Below, piece by piece: positions 8,028-16,350 of a stretch of 64,000 bases of DNA. The DNA comes from Dokdonella sp041395345. GTDB lineage: Bacteria; Pseudomonadota; Gammaproteobacteria; Xanthomonadales; Rhodanobacteraceae. Where the stretch lies: assembly GCF_041395345.1 (NCBI RefSeq), contig NZ_JAWLAR010000012.1, positions 98,492-162,491 of the forward strand. The letters run 5' to 3'. The position numbers and the translations under genes were made by a program. The first letter of the stretch is position 1. Each line of letters opens with the position of its first letter. The notes beneath the pieces are model-generated. The model was not told the origin of the DNA. It was given only the letters and a program-made list of their open reading frames with translations, and searched no databases.

Positions 8028-9326
8028 ATGCTTTACCAACTCCACGAACTCAACCGCTCGTTGATGAATCCGCTGGTCGGCTGGTCCGGTGCTGCAGCGC
8101 AACTACTGACGGCCAGGGAAAACTGGCTGTCGGGTTTCCCCGGCGTGCAACGACTGGCGGCAGGCTACGAGTTGGCCTACAGGCTCGGCAAGGACTATGA
8201 AAAACCGCCCTTCGCCATCGAGTCGGTCACCGCGCACGGTCACGAAACGCCAATCTCCGAGCAGGTTGCGATCGCCAAGCCGTTCTGCAACCTGATTCGC
8301 TTCAAGCGCTTCAGCGACGATGTGCAGACCTTGAGCGAGCTGAAGAACGATCCGACCGTGCTGGTCGTCGCACCGATGTCCGGCCACCATTCGACACTGC
8401 TGCGCGATACCGTGCGATCACTGCTGCAGGATCACAAGGTGTTTCTGACCGACTGGATTGACGCACGCATGGTTCCGCTGAACCAGGGCGACTTCAACCT
8501 CGACGACTATGTCCGCTACATCCAGGAATTCATCCGCCACATTGGCGCCGAAAGGCTGCATGTGATTTCGGTCTGCCAGCCCACCGTGCCGGTGATGGCC
8601 GCGATCTCCCTGCTCGCTTCGAGCGGCGAGACCACACCCCTGACCATGACCATGATGGGTGGCCCGATCGACCCGCGCCGCAGCCCGACCAAGGTCAACG
8701 ATCTCGCCACGACCCAGCCGATCGAATGGTTCGAGAACAACGTCATCCATACCGTGCCGTCGAACTATCCGGGTGCCGGGCGCAAGGTCTATCCGGGTTT
8801 CCTGCAGCATGCCGGATTCGTTGCGATGAACCCGAGCCGGCACATGAGCTCGCACTGGGATTTTTACGAGGACCTGCGCCGCGGCGACCTCGAGGACGCG
8901 GAAGCCCATCGCAAGTTCTACGACGAATACAACGCCGTGCTGGACATGGATGCGCCGTTCTACCTGGAGACCATCAAGGTGGTCTTCCAGCAGCATCTGC
9001 TGCCGCGCGGACTTTGGGAGATCGAAGGCCAGCGCGTCGATCCGGGCGCGATCACGCGCACTGCCCTGCTCACCATCGAGGGCGAACTCGACGATATTTC
9101 GGGGCGCGGCCAGACCGAGGCTGCACATGAGTTGTGCTCGGGAATCCCTGCCTCGCGCAAGCAGAATCTTCTTGTCGAGGGCGCCGGCCACTACGGCATT
9201 TTCAGTGGCCGCCGCTGGCGCGAGACGATTTACCCGCAGCTGCGCGACTTCATTGCCAGCCACTCGAAAGCGCCTGCATCGGCTTCCCCGAAACCCGCCA
9301 GGCGTGCCGGCAAGAAGTCAGGCTGA
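8028..9326 (+). CDS. phaZ: Intracellular polyhydroxyalkanoate depolymerase
   Basis: 432 residues from ATG 8028 (an in-frame ATG at 7992 is possible; an AGGG lies 5' of 8028). An alpha/beta hydrolase of the PhaZ family that breaks down stored poly-3-hydroxybutyrate granules. The nucleophile elbow is VISVCQPTVPVM, with cysteine in place of serine as in intracellular PHB depolymerases. The acid is in EGELDDISG and the histidine in EGAGHYGIFSG. The N-terminus MLYQLHELNR and the stretch FLTDWIDARMVPL are typical. The C-terminus is a short Pro/Ala/Lys tail. No other PHA gene is in the window. Confidence 0.93.
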   Translation: MLYQLHELNRSLMNPLVGWSGAAAQLLTARENWLSGFPGVQRLAAGYELAYRLGKDYEKPPFAIESVTAHGHETPISEQVAIAKPFCNLIRFKRFSDDVQTLSELKNDPTVLVVAPMSGHHSTLLRDTVRSLLQDHKVFLTDWIDARMVPLNQGDFNLDDYVRYIQEFIRHIGAERLHVISVCQPTVPVMAAISLLASSGETTPLTMTMMGGPIDPRRSPTKVNDLATTQPIEWFENNVIHTVPSNYPGAGRKVYPGFLQHAGFVAMNPSRHMSSHWDFYEDLRRGDLEDAEAHRKFYDEYNAVLDMDAPFYLETIKVVFQQHLLPRGLWEIEGQRVDPGAITRTALLTIEGELDDISGRGQTEAAHELCSGIPASRKQNLLVEGAGHYGIFSGRRWRETIYPQLRDFIASHSKAPASASPKPARRAGKKSG

Positions 9327-9354
9327 AGATCCGTCGGCGCCTGCCGCGAGCCCT

Positions 9355-10266
9355 TCAGGCTGGCTTGACCAGCAGGTGCTTCGCCAGTTGCCCATGCAAG
9401 TGGCCGATGCCACGCGCGATGTGCAGCATCACGAACAGAAGCAGGATGCCGAGCGCGAACAGCAACGGCAGTGACCAGACCGGTGCCGACCAGATCTGTA
9501 TGCCGTCGTTGACGAACTGGATGCCCGTGCCGTCGCCGCCAAACAGGTGCACGAACGGCGCAGCGATCATGCCCAGCGCGAACGACGTGCCGATCGTGAC
9601 GATGCAGAAATAGACGATGCCGAGTGGCAGCATCAGGAGCATGTAGAACAGGGTGCTCCAGCTGCGCGGATCGGTGAACATGGCGCCGATGCGTTGCCAG
9701 ATCGAGCCCTCGGTGGCCACTGCCTGCGGGCGTCGCGGCATGCGCACGCCGAGCATGGCTTCGACGATCTTGCCTTCCACGAATGCCAGTGCGCGTACCG
9801 TGGCAAAGAACAGGATGATGAACGGAATGCCGATGATCAGGATGGCGAATCCGGCTGAAAGGCTGAGCCCGGTCACCACCCAGGTGAAATAGAAGATGCC
9901 GGTTGCCATTGCCAGCACCATGTAGAACAAGGCGGAATAGGCGCGCGGATCCAGGGCCACGCCGAAGAATTTCGCCAGCGGCGACCTTTCCGCTTGTGCA
10001 AGCCTGCGCCGCGGACGCAGGGCCTGTTCGACTTCGCCTTCCTTGACGCGGTAGATCTCGGCCACTTCATCGGGCGCTCCGTAGCTGGTGGCGACCTGTG
10101 CCAACACGGTTTCCTCGTCCAGTTCTGGATGCTCGGCCAACTCGGCCCGCAGGTGCTCCTCGGCATCATAGAGTGCGTCCTGGATCATGGCCGGATCAGC
10201 GCCCTGCAGTTCAGTTCGCAGCTGGTCCAGGTATTCGCGGATGTTTCGTGGAATCGGATGATTCAT
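9355..10266 (-). CDS. Membrane sensor protein with N-terminal HAAS domain
   Basis: 303 residues. The first ~75 form a helical HAAS-type domain (IREYLDQLRTELQ...DALYDAEEHLRAEL, then VATSYGAPDEVAEIYR). A putative-sensor membrane region with about six transmembrane helices follows, in two similar halves (ALDPRAYSALFYMVLAMATG and FTDPRSWSTLFYMLLMLPLG). HAAS proteins are usually encoded beside PadR regulators and are thought to respond to membrane or antibiotic stress. The start overlaps the padR stop by 4 bases (ATGA). Ligand unknown. Confidence 0.8.
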   Translation of the reverse strand: MNHPIPRNIREYLDQLRTELQGADPAMIQDALYDAEEHLRAELAEHPELDEETVLAQVATSYGAPDEVAEIYRVKEGEVEQALRPRRRLAQAERSPLAKFFGVALDPRAYSALFYMVLAMATGIFYFTWVVTGLSLSAGFAILIIGIPFIILFFATVRALAFVEGKIVEAMLGVRMPRRPQAVATEGSIWQRIGAMFTDPRSWSTLFYMLLMLPLGIVYFCIVTIGTSFALGMIAAPFVHLFGGDGTGIQFVNDGIQIWSAPVWSLPLLFALGILLLFVMLHIARGIGHLHGQLAKHLLVKPA

Positions 10267-10643
10267 GGTTTCGCCCCTTGCGATGTCAGGCCTTCAAGCA
10301 CGCTGTCGATAAAATCCCGTGATGTCTTCCACGAGTTGATCCACTCTTCGAGCACTTCGCGTCCCAGCGCATTGATCCGGTAATAGCGTCGCGGCGGTCC
10401 GGACACCGAGGGTTCAACCTCGCTGTCGAGCAGGCCGGCCGCGCTGAGATTGCGCAGCACCGGATAGAGCGCACTCTGCTTGCCTGCCAGTACGCCCTCG
10501 CCGCCTTCGCCCAGACGCTTGGCGATCAGGTAGCCATACATGGGCTCGTCGGAGCCGGCGAGTACCGCCAGCAGGACCAGCGATACCGAGCCGGCGGAGA
10601 GCTCCTTCTGGAACTTCTTGAGATGGCTTTCCAGTTCTGTCAT
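10263..10643 (-). CDS. PadR family transcriptional regulator
   Basis: 126 residues with a PadR winged helix: VSLVLLAVLAGSDEPMYGYL, LAGKQSALYPVLRNLSAAGL, then the wing VSGPPRRYYRINALG. The C-terminal helix is short, as in PadR subfamily 2. PadR proteins repress their own operon and release DNA on ligand binding. It is the first gene of a two-gene unit with the HAAS membrane sensor; the start is preceded by an imperfect palindrome at 10674-10696 that may be its operator. Confidence 0.9.
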   Translation of the reverse strand: MTELESHLKKFQKELSAGSVSLVLLAVLAGSDEPMYGYLIAKRLGEGGEGVLAGKQSALYPVLRNLSAAGLLDSEVEPSVSGPPRRYYRINALGREVLEEWINSWKTSRDFIDSVLEGLTSQGAKP

Positions 10644-10673
10644 GGCAACTGCCGTTCATCACGTCATAGCGTT

Positions 10674-10696
10674 GAAGTGATGATAATATCAACTTC
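10674..10696. promoter_or_regulatory. Candidate PadR operator (imperfect palindrome)
   Basis: GAAGTGAT at 10674-10681 and ATCAACTTC at 10688-10696 are near inverted copies about an AT-rich centre. The site lies 31 bases upstream of padR and contains TATTAT on the leftward strand, a plausible -10. Location and symmetry fit autoregulation; binding is not shown. Confidence 0.4.
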
Positions 10697-10880
10697 GTAC
10701 TAGTTAATGGGCCGGAAGTCATGCTCGCTGCTGGTCCAGGCAAGCCCGAGTGATTCGCCGCTTGTCGTGCCAGCACGCAGACCGCTTTCCATCAGCCTCC
10801 GTGCAGGCCATCCCTTTCCTGGTCTTTGCCTATGCAAATCAGGGGCAGAACTGGAGGACCAGCCATCCGGCGATTGAATC

Positions 10881-10931
10881 GCGCCCTGGTCAGCGCCGGG
10901 CTGACGGCACAATCGGCGTTGACCAGGGCGC
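10881..10931. repeat. Long perfect-like hairpin in the padR-cyclophilin gap
   Basis: GCGCCCTGGTCAGCGCCG (10881-10898) pairs with CGGCGTTGACCAGGGCGC (10914-10931), 17 of 18 positions, with one G-T pair and a 15-base loop. It has no T-run, so a classical terminator is unlikely. The 390-base gap 10644-11034 otherwise holds only the padR control region. Confidence 0.6.
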
Positions 10932-11034
10932 ATGCATCCGGAGCTGCCTGCACACGTCTGGACGCCACCCCTCGCGATGGAGCACTCTGGCTTTCAATGG
11001 TTTCAACCACCCAGCCCCCTGCCCGAGGTTCATG

Positions 11035-11988
11035 ATGCGCCCCAGCAACGCCCTGCCCGCGATCCTGCACTCGCTCGTCCTGTTCGCCTGCACTGCCTTC
11101 GGACTTGAGGTAGTTGCCACTGTGGCAGCCGAGCCGGCAGCGAAGAAGCCGACCATGCAACAGGTCATCGATGCCTCCAGGCCTGCCGACTGGCGCAGGC
11201 CGGACCCGGAAAACACGCTCTACATGGAGCTGCCCGGCGGTCGCGTCGTGATCGAACTGGCGACGGCATTCGCGCCGTTGCACGCGGAAAATATCCGTAC
11301 CCTGGTCAGGCAGAAGTACTTCGACGGGCTGAGCATCCTGCGCGTGCAGGACAACTTCGTCACCCAATGGGGCGATCCGAACGCCGGAGAGGAAGGCAAG
11401 GCGCGTTCGTTGGGCGAGGCCAGGACGACCCTTCCCGAAGAATTCAGCCGATCCGCCAGGGACCTGCCTTTCACGCGCCTGCCGGATGGCGATGTCTATG
11501 CCGCCGAGGTCGGCTTTTCCAACGGCTTTCCGGCTGCGCGGGATTCAGCGACCGGCAAGGCCTGGCTGACCCACTGCTACGGCATGGTCGGTGCCGGTCG
11601 CGGCAACGACGCGAAGTCCGGCAGTGGCGCCGAGCTCTATGTGGTGATCGGCCAGTCGCCGCGTCAGCTCGATCTCAATATCGCCACGGTCGGGCGTGTC
11701 ATCCAGGGCATGGAGCTGCTCGCTGCGCTGCCGCGAGGCACGGGTGGAGGCGGATTCTACGAAGAAGCCTCGCAGATGCTGCCGATCAAGTCGGTTCGCC
11801 TCGCCGCCGATGTCGATGCGAGCGAGCGCAGTGCGCTGGAAATCATGCGTACCGATACGCCCACCTTCAGCGCGCTGGTCGAGTCGCGCCGCAATCGCAG
11901 TGACGACTGGTACCTCAGGCCGGCCGGCAAGATCGAGGTGTGCAACGTGCCGATTCCGGTACGGACGGTTGCCGACGAGGCCGGTTGA
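11035..11988 (+). CDS. Cyclophilin-type peptidylprolyl isomerase, exported
   Basis: 317 residues from ATG 11035 (ATG 11032 is adjacent; GAGG at 11025-11028 is better spaced for 11035). A signal peptide is followed by a cyclophilin domain starting TLYMELPGGRVVIELATAFA, with HAENIRTLVRQKYFDGLSILRVQDNFVTQWGD split across the catalytic Arg/Phe region, and later YGMVGAGRGNDAKSGSGAEL and TVGRVIQGMELL. Compared with minimal cyclophilins there is an insertion between these halves and a C-terminal extension of about 70 residues, as in annotated periplasmic PPIases of this order. Expected role: proline isomerisation on exported proteins. Confidence 0.85.
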   Translation: MRPSNALPAILHSLVLFACTAFGLEVVATVAAEPAAKKPTMQQVIDASRPADWRRPDPENTLYMELPGGRVVIELATAFAPLHAENIRTLVRQKYFDGLSILRVQDNFVTQWGDPNAGEEGKARSLGEARTTLPEEFSRSARDLPFTRLPDGDVYAAEVGFSNGFPAARDSATGKAWLTHCYGMVGAGRGNDAKSGSGAELYVVIGQSPRQLDLNIATVGRVIQGMELLAALPRGTGGGGFYEEASQMLPIKSVRLAADVDASERSALEIMRTDTPTFSALVESRRNRSDDWYLRPAGKIEVCNVPIPVRTVADEAG

Positions 11989-12026
11989 TCTGCCGTCGCG
12001 AACAGCATGAGCTCAATCTCGTGAAT

Positions 12027-12069
12027 CCTTCTCCCGCTGGCGGGAGAAGGTCCCGAAGGGGGATGAGGG
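12027..12069 (-). repeat. Palindromic intergenic repeat, copy 1 (CTTCTCCC family)
   Basis: CCTTCTCCCGCTGGCGGGAG forms a strong hairpin followed by AAGGTCCCGAAGGGGGATGAGGG. Its complement aligns with the element inside ileS at 14176-14218 (shared CCCTCATCC, CCTTCGG and CCTTCTCCC blocks). It lies between the convergent cyclophilin and ileS genes and might also act as a weak terminator. Confidence 0.75.
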
Positions 12070-12115
12070 TGGTGCTCCTGACTCGCGAACCCGACTACTT
12101 CGCTTCGATGGCCCA

Positions 12116-12158
12116 CCCTCATCAGCCTGCTGGCAGCGTTTCCCGCCAGCGGCAGAAG
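12116..12158 (+). repeat. Palindromic intergenic repeat, copy 2 (diverged, inverted)
   Basis: CCCTCATCAGCCTGCTGGCA followed by GCGTTTCCCGCCAGCGGCAGAAG is a degenerate copy in opposite orientation to 12027-12069. The two face each other 46 bases apart, like a REP doublet (REPIN). Confidence 0.5.
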
Positions 12159-12230
12159 CGTCGATTCTTTACTATCCGAGGTCCGACAAGCCGGGCGCTT
12201 CGGGCTCTGAGCGCTGCACCGACAGCCCGC

Positions 12231-15149
12231 TCAGAACCAGCGGCGTATTTCGCCTTCGCCTTCGACGTTGACGACACAGCGTGCGCACAGCTCCGGGTCA
12301 TCGGCATGGCTGCCGACATCGGGCCGATAGTGCCAGCAACGTACGCATTTGGCTGCCGAACTGGGTCTGGCAACCACCCAGGCCTCCTGGCCTTCGACAC
12401 GGACTGCATCGGCAGGCTTGTCTGAAATGTCGGCGAACTGCAGTTCCGACGTGATGAAGAAGAAGCGAAGTTCATCGGCAACCTCCGCGTGACGCGCCCG
12501 CGTGGCTTCGTCGACATGTACCGTGACATCAGATTGCAACGACGCACCGATCGTGCCCGCCGCACGCATGCCTTCCAGCACCTTGGACGCCGAGCTGCGA
12601 ATGGCCAGCAGTTCGCTCCATGACTTGCGCTGCTCGGGCAAAGCCTGGGTCGCAGCCAGACCGGTGTACCAGGTTTCGAACAACACGGATTCGCCGCGCT
12701 TGCCCGGTATCAATGGCCAGATTTCCTCGGCCGTGAAACTGGTGATCGGCGCCAGCCAGCGCACCAGCGCCTCGACGATGTGGAACATGGCCGTCTGTGC
12801 ACTGCGCCGACCATGGCTGTCGGTCTGCATCGTGTACAGGCGATCCTTGGTGATATCCAGATACAGCGAGCCCATTTCGTTGGTGCAGAAGTTCTGCACG
12901 CGCTGGACGATCTCCGGGAAATCGTATCTCTCGTAGGCCGCGATCACCGCGGTCTGCACGTCGTGCGCCTGTTGCACGGCCCACTGGTCGAGCAACAGGC
13001 ATTGATCGACTGGAACAAGGTGCTTCTCCGGGTCGAAGCCGTCAAGGTTTCCAAGCAGGAAGCGCGCCGTGTTGCGGATGCGGCGATAGGCGTCGGAAAC
13101 GCGCTTGAGGATTTCATCCGACACGGTCATCTCGTTGCGGTAGTCGGTCGACGCTACCCAAAGGCGCAGCACGTCGGCGCCCAGCGAATCGACCACCTTT
13201 TGCGGCGCGACCACGTTGCCGAGCGACTTGGACATCTTGCGGCCGTTCTGGTCGACCGCGAATCCGTGTGTCAGGACTTCGTTGTAGGGAGCATGCCCGT
13301 GCATCGCCGACGAGGTCAGCAGGGAGGAATGGAACCAGCCACGATGCTGGTCGGAGCCTTCCAGGTACATGACCCTGTCGCCGTTCTTGCGCGCCAGTTC
13401 CTCGCGCTGGTCGAGCACCGTGTAGTGGGTGACGCCGGAGTCGAACCATACATCGAGGACGTCCGTGACTTTTTCATATCGCTCCGCGTCGTCACCGAGC
13501 AACTCGCCGGAATCGAGCGTGAACCAGACATCGATGCCGTCCTTCTCGATGCGTTGCGCGATCTCCTCGAACAGCTCTTCGCTGCGCGGATGCGGCAACT
13601 GGGTAGACTTGTCGACGAACAACGCGATCGGCACACCCCAGGTGCGCTGACGCGAGATGCACCAGTCGGGGCGGCCGGCGATCATGCCGGTGATGCGCTC
13701 CTCGCCCCAGGATGGAATCCAGCGCACATCCTTGATCGACTTGAGCGCAGTTGCGCGCAGGCCTTCCTTTTCCATGCTCATGAACCACTGCGGCGTGGCC
13801 CGGAATGCAACCGGCGTCTTGTGCCGCCAGCAATGCGGATAGCTGTGTTCGAATTTGGCGTGGGCGAGCAGATGGCCGTTGCCGCGGACGAGTTCGGTGA
13901 TTGCGTCGTTGGCTTTCCAGATGAACTGGCCTTCGAAGATCGGTGTGCCGGGCAGATAGACGCCGTTTCCACCGAGCGGATTGAGTTCGGCTGCCGAATA
14001 CTTCTCGATCAGGCCGTAGGCTCGCATGACCGTGAAGTCCTCGACGCCGTGGCCCGGCGCGGTATGCACGGCGCCAGTACCGTCTTCGGCAGTGACGTGG
14101 TCGCCGAGCAATAGCGGGATTTCGCGGTCGTAGAACGGGTGGCGTAGAAGTGTCGAGCCTTTCGCTTCGGGCGTCCCCTCATCCGACCTTCGGCCACCTT
14201 CTCCCGAGGGGAGAAGGGAAGCCAGTGCGGTGCCCTGGCACCGACCCGCCACCGTGACGGACTCGACGCCGTAGCGTGCCAGAGCCTTTTCAGCAAGCGC
14301 CTCGGCGACGACCAGCAACACACGCCGGCCCTCACGCGCGGGTCCCTCCACCAGCACGTATTCGAGATCCGGGCCCAGCGATATCGCCAGGCTGGCAGGC
14401 AGCGTCCATGGCGTGGTCGTCCAGATCGGCACGGCGACGATCGTGTTGTCGGCGATGTCCACCCCAAACCTCGCCGCCAGCGCGTGCGGATCGATCGCGT
14501 CGTAGGCGACATCGACCGCAGGCGAAACCTTGTCGGCGTATTCGATCTCGGCTTCGGCCAGCGCCGAGCCACAATCGAAGCACCAGTGCACGGGCTTGAA
14601 GCCTCGCGTGATGTGGCCATTCGCGTAGATCTTCGCCAGCGCCCGCAGCATGTCGGCTTCGAACTTTGAATCCATGGTGCGATAGGGATGATCCCAATCG
14701 CCGAGCACACCGAGGCGCTTGAAATCCGCGCGCTGCAGATCGATCTGCTTCGCAGCGTATTCGCGGCATTTCTGGCGGAACTGCGCGGCATCGAGCTTCT
14801 GCCCGACCTTGCCGAATTCCTTTTCGACCGCGATCTCGATCGGCAGGCCATGGCAATCCCAGCCCGGCACATACGGCGATCGGAAACCGGCCAGCAACTT
14901 GGACTTGACGACGATGTCCTTGAGCACCTTGTTGACCGCATGTCCGATATGGATCACGCCGTTCGCATACGGCGGGCCATCGTGCAGGATGAACGCCTTC
15001 TCGCGATTTGCCGCGTGCTTCTGGATCTCCTGGTAGCGGCTTTTCGCATACCAGTCAGCGAGAATGCCCGGCTCGCGCGTGGCCAGATTGGCCTTCATCG
15101 CGAATTCGGTCTTCGGCAGGTTGATCGTGCTCTTGTAATCCTTGCTCAC
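12231..15149 (-). CDS. ileS: Isoleucyl-tRNA synthetase
   Basis: 972 residues; class Ia synthetase that charges tRNA-Ile and edits valine. Motifs: HIGH signature in GPPYANGVIHIGHAVNK, tryptophan-rich catalytic core, editing-domain TPGHG-like TAPGHGVEDF, GRKMSKSLGN, and a C-terminal zinc finger CVRC...CARC. It is about 30 residues longer than E. coli IleS. Much of the excess is in the editing domain, where residues ~311-325 (LLPSGEGGRRSDEG) are encoded by a palindromic intergenic repeat. Upstream ribF overlaps by 4 bases. In many relatives lspA and ispH follow ileS; here they do not. Confidence 0.97.
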   Translation of the reverse strand: MSKDYKSTINLPKTEFAMKANLATREPGILADWYAKSRYQEIQKHAANREKAFILHDGPPYANGVIHIGHAVNKVLKDIVVKSKLLAGFRSPYVPGWDCHGLPIEIAVEKEFGKVGQKLDAAQFRQKCREYAAKQIDLQRADFKRLGVLGDWDHPYRTMDSKFEADMLRALAKIYANGHITRGFKPVHWCFDCGSALAEAEIEYADKVSPAVDVAYDAIDPHALAARFGVDIADNTIVAVPIWTTTPWTLPASLAISLGPDLEYVLVEGPAREGRRVLLVVAEALAEKALARYGVESVTVAGRCQGTALASLLPSGEGGRRSDEGTPEAKGSTLLRHPFYDREIPLLLGDHVTAEDGTGAVHTAPGHGVEDFTVMRAYGLIEKYSAAELNPLGGNGVYLPGTPIFEGQFIWKANDAITELVRGNGHLLAHAKFEHSYPHCWRHKTPVAFRATPQWFMSMEKEGLRATALKSIKDVRWIPSWGEERITGMIAGRPDWCISRQRTWGVPIALFVDKSTQLPHPRSEELFEEIAQRIEKDGIDVWFTLDSGELLGDDAERYEKVTDVLDVWFDSGVTHYTVLDQREELARKNGDRVMYLEGSDQHRGWFHSSLLTSSAMHGHAPYNEVLTHGFAVDQNGRKMSKSLGNVVAPQKVVDSLGADVLRLWVASTDYRNEMTVSDEILKRVSDAYRRIRNTARFLLGNLDGFDPEKHLVPVDQCLLLDQWAVQQAHDVQTAVIAAYERYDFPEIVQRVQNFCTNEMGSLYLDITKDRLYTMQTDSHGRRSAQTAMFHIVEALVRWLAPITSFTAEEIWPLIPGKRGESVLFETWYTGLAATQALPEQRKSWSELLAIRSSASKVLEGMRAAGTIGASLQSDVTVHVDEATRARHAEVADELRFFFITSELQFADISDKPADAVRVEGQEAWVVARPSSAAKCVRCWHYRPDVGSHADDPELCARCVVNVEGEGEIRRWF
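14176..14218 (+). repeat. Palindromic repeat inserted in frame within ileS
   Basis: CCCTCATCCGACCTTCGGCC followed by ACCTTCTCCCGAGGGGAGAAGG. The last part is a 9-bp stem with a 3-base loop (14197-14217). It is the same family as 12027-12069, yet lies inside the ileS reading frame without breaking it, encoding an extra loop in the CP1 editing domain just before the conserved HPFYDREIPLLLGDH stretch. Confidence 0.8.
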
Positions 15150-16138
15150 GCGTAAACTCCGGCGTTTGAACGACTGTCGCTGACAGGATGTTCGGGAAGA
15201 TCGTCTGGGTGTGCGGCAAGAATACCGCGTGCCTGGGCCGCATCGCTGTCGATCTGTCGGACCATGGAATCGAGATCATCGAACTTTTCCTCGGCGCGAA
15301 GAAAGGCGACGAACTCGACCTGCAGGCGTCGACCGTACAGATCACCATCGAAATCGAAGAGGTGGGCCTCGAGCAGGGGCTCGGTGCCGTCCACGGTCGG
15401 TCTCACGCCAAGGCTGGCGACACCCGGCATGGGTTGCGCGTGGATGCCATGCACGCGCACGGCGAAAATTCCCGAGATCGGCGAGGTACGACGGCCGAGC
15501 CGGATATTGGCAGTCGGGTAGCCCAGTTCGCGGCCCAGTTGCCTGCCGCGAACCACGTGCCCGCCGATCATGAATCGGCGGCCCAGCAGGCGCTCGGCAG
15601 AAGCGAAATCGCCATTGCCCAGCAGGTCGCGTATCGCGCTGCTGCGCACGCGCTCGTCGTCTAAGGTGAATTCCGGAAATACTTCTGCGACGAATCCGCG
15701 CTGGCGGCCAAGCTCGCGCAATAGCGCGACATCGCCGCGCCTGGCATGCCCGAAGCGGAAGTCGGCACCGACCCAGACCTCCCGCGCAGCCAGGCGGTCG
15801 ACCAGGATGCGGTCGACGAAGTCTTCCGCAGCCATCGACGCCAGTGCGGCGTTGAAACGCATCAGCAACAAGGTATCCATGCGTACAGCTCGAATCTGCT
15901 CGATCTTGCCGCGCGCGTTGTCGAGCCGTGGCACCGGCGTGGTGCGCGCAAAGAATTCCCGCGGGATCGGTTCGAAGCTGACGGCGATGGCCGCAAGACC
16001 CATTGCATCTGCACGATCGCGCACGCGTTCGAGCAGCGCGCGATGGCCGCGGTGGACGCCATCAAAAGCACCGATACAGACAACACTGCCACGCGGCGCC
16101 AGACAGGCACCCTGGCTATCGCGAACAAGCCGGAACAT
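15146..16138 (-). CDS. ribF: Bifunctional riboflavin kinase / FAD synthetase
   Basis: 330 residues from ATG 16138 (the frame is open further upstream, but MFRLVRDSQG matches usual RibF starts). The N-terminal FAD synthetase half has VVCIGAFDGVHRGHRALL and later GADFRFGHARRGD. The C-terminal riboflavin kinase half has GRQLGRELGYPTANIRLG and LFDFDGDLYGRRLQVEF. It makes FMN and FAD from riboflavin in the cytoplasm. The stop overlaps the ileS start (ATGA), giving the conserved ribF-ileS order. Confidence 0.95.
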   Translation of the reverse strand: MFRLVRDSQGACLAPRGSVVCIGAFDGVHRGHRALLERVRDRADAMGLAAIAVSFEPIPREFFARTTPVPRLDNARGKIEQIRAVRMDTLLLMRFNAALASMAAEDFVDRILVDRLAAREVWVGADFRFGHARRGDVALLRELGRQRGFVAEVFPEFTLDDERVRSSAIRDLLGNGDFASAERLLGRRFMIGGHVVRGRQLGRELGYPTANIRLGRRTSPISGIFAVRVHGIHAQPMPGVASLGVRPTVDGTEPLLEAHLFDFDGDLYGRRLQVEFVAFLRAEEKFDDLDSMVRQIDSDAAQARGILAAHPDDLPEHPVSDSRSNAGVYA

Positions 16139-16291
16139 CGGCGAAGTATAGCGGCTGGACCGGGGAAACACTGCGGAAGCGGTTGGCGGCATGCGGGTAC
16201 GTTGGGCATCGCTCTGCTCAGCCCAAAAACGAAGCGGCAACGCGAGGAGAGCTGCCAAAGCCCGCGCCGACGTTCGGCTGTTTCGGAGAAA

Positions 16292-16305
16292 GCGGCTTCA
16301 GCCGC
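16292..16305. repeat. REP-like palindrome GCGGCTTCAGCCGC
   Basis: A perfect 5-bp stem with TTCA loop within GAAAGCGGCTTCAGCCGCCT, between murJ and ribF. The same core occurs in the paired element at 19562-19659. Similar GCGGCTTCAGCCGC palindromes are common REP sequences in Pseudomonas and relatives. Confidence 0.6.
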
Positions 16306-16350
16306 CTCCTGCGGATGAACCTCAAACCGAAAGGCGGAATGGACCAGCGA

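Noticed and set aside
12780..14114. 444-codon rightward frame across ileS
   Set aside because: Exactly antisense to conserved IleS sequence; composition is that of a mirror frame.
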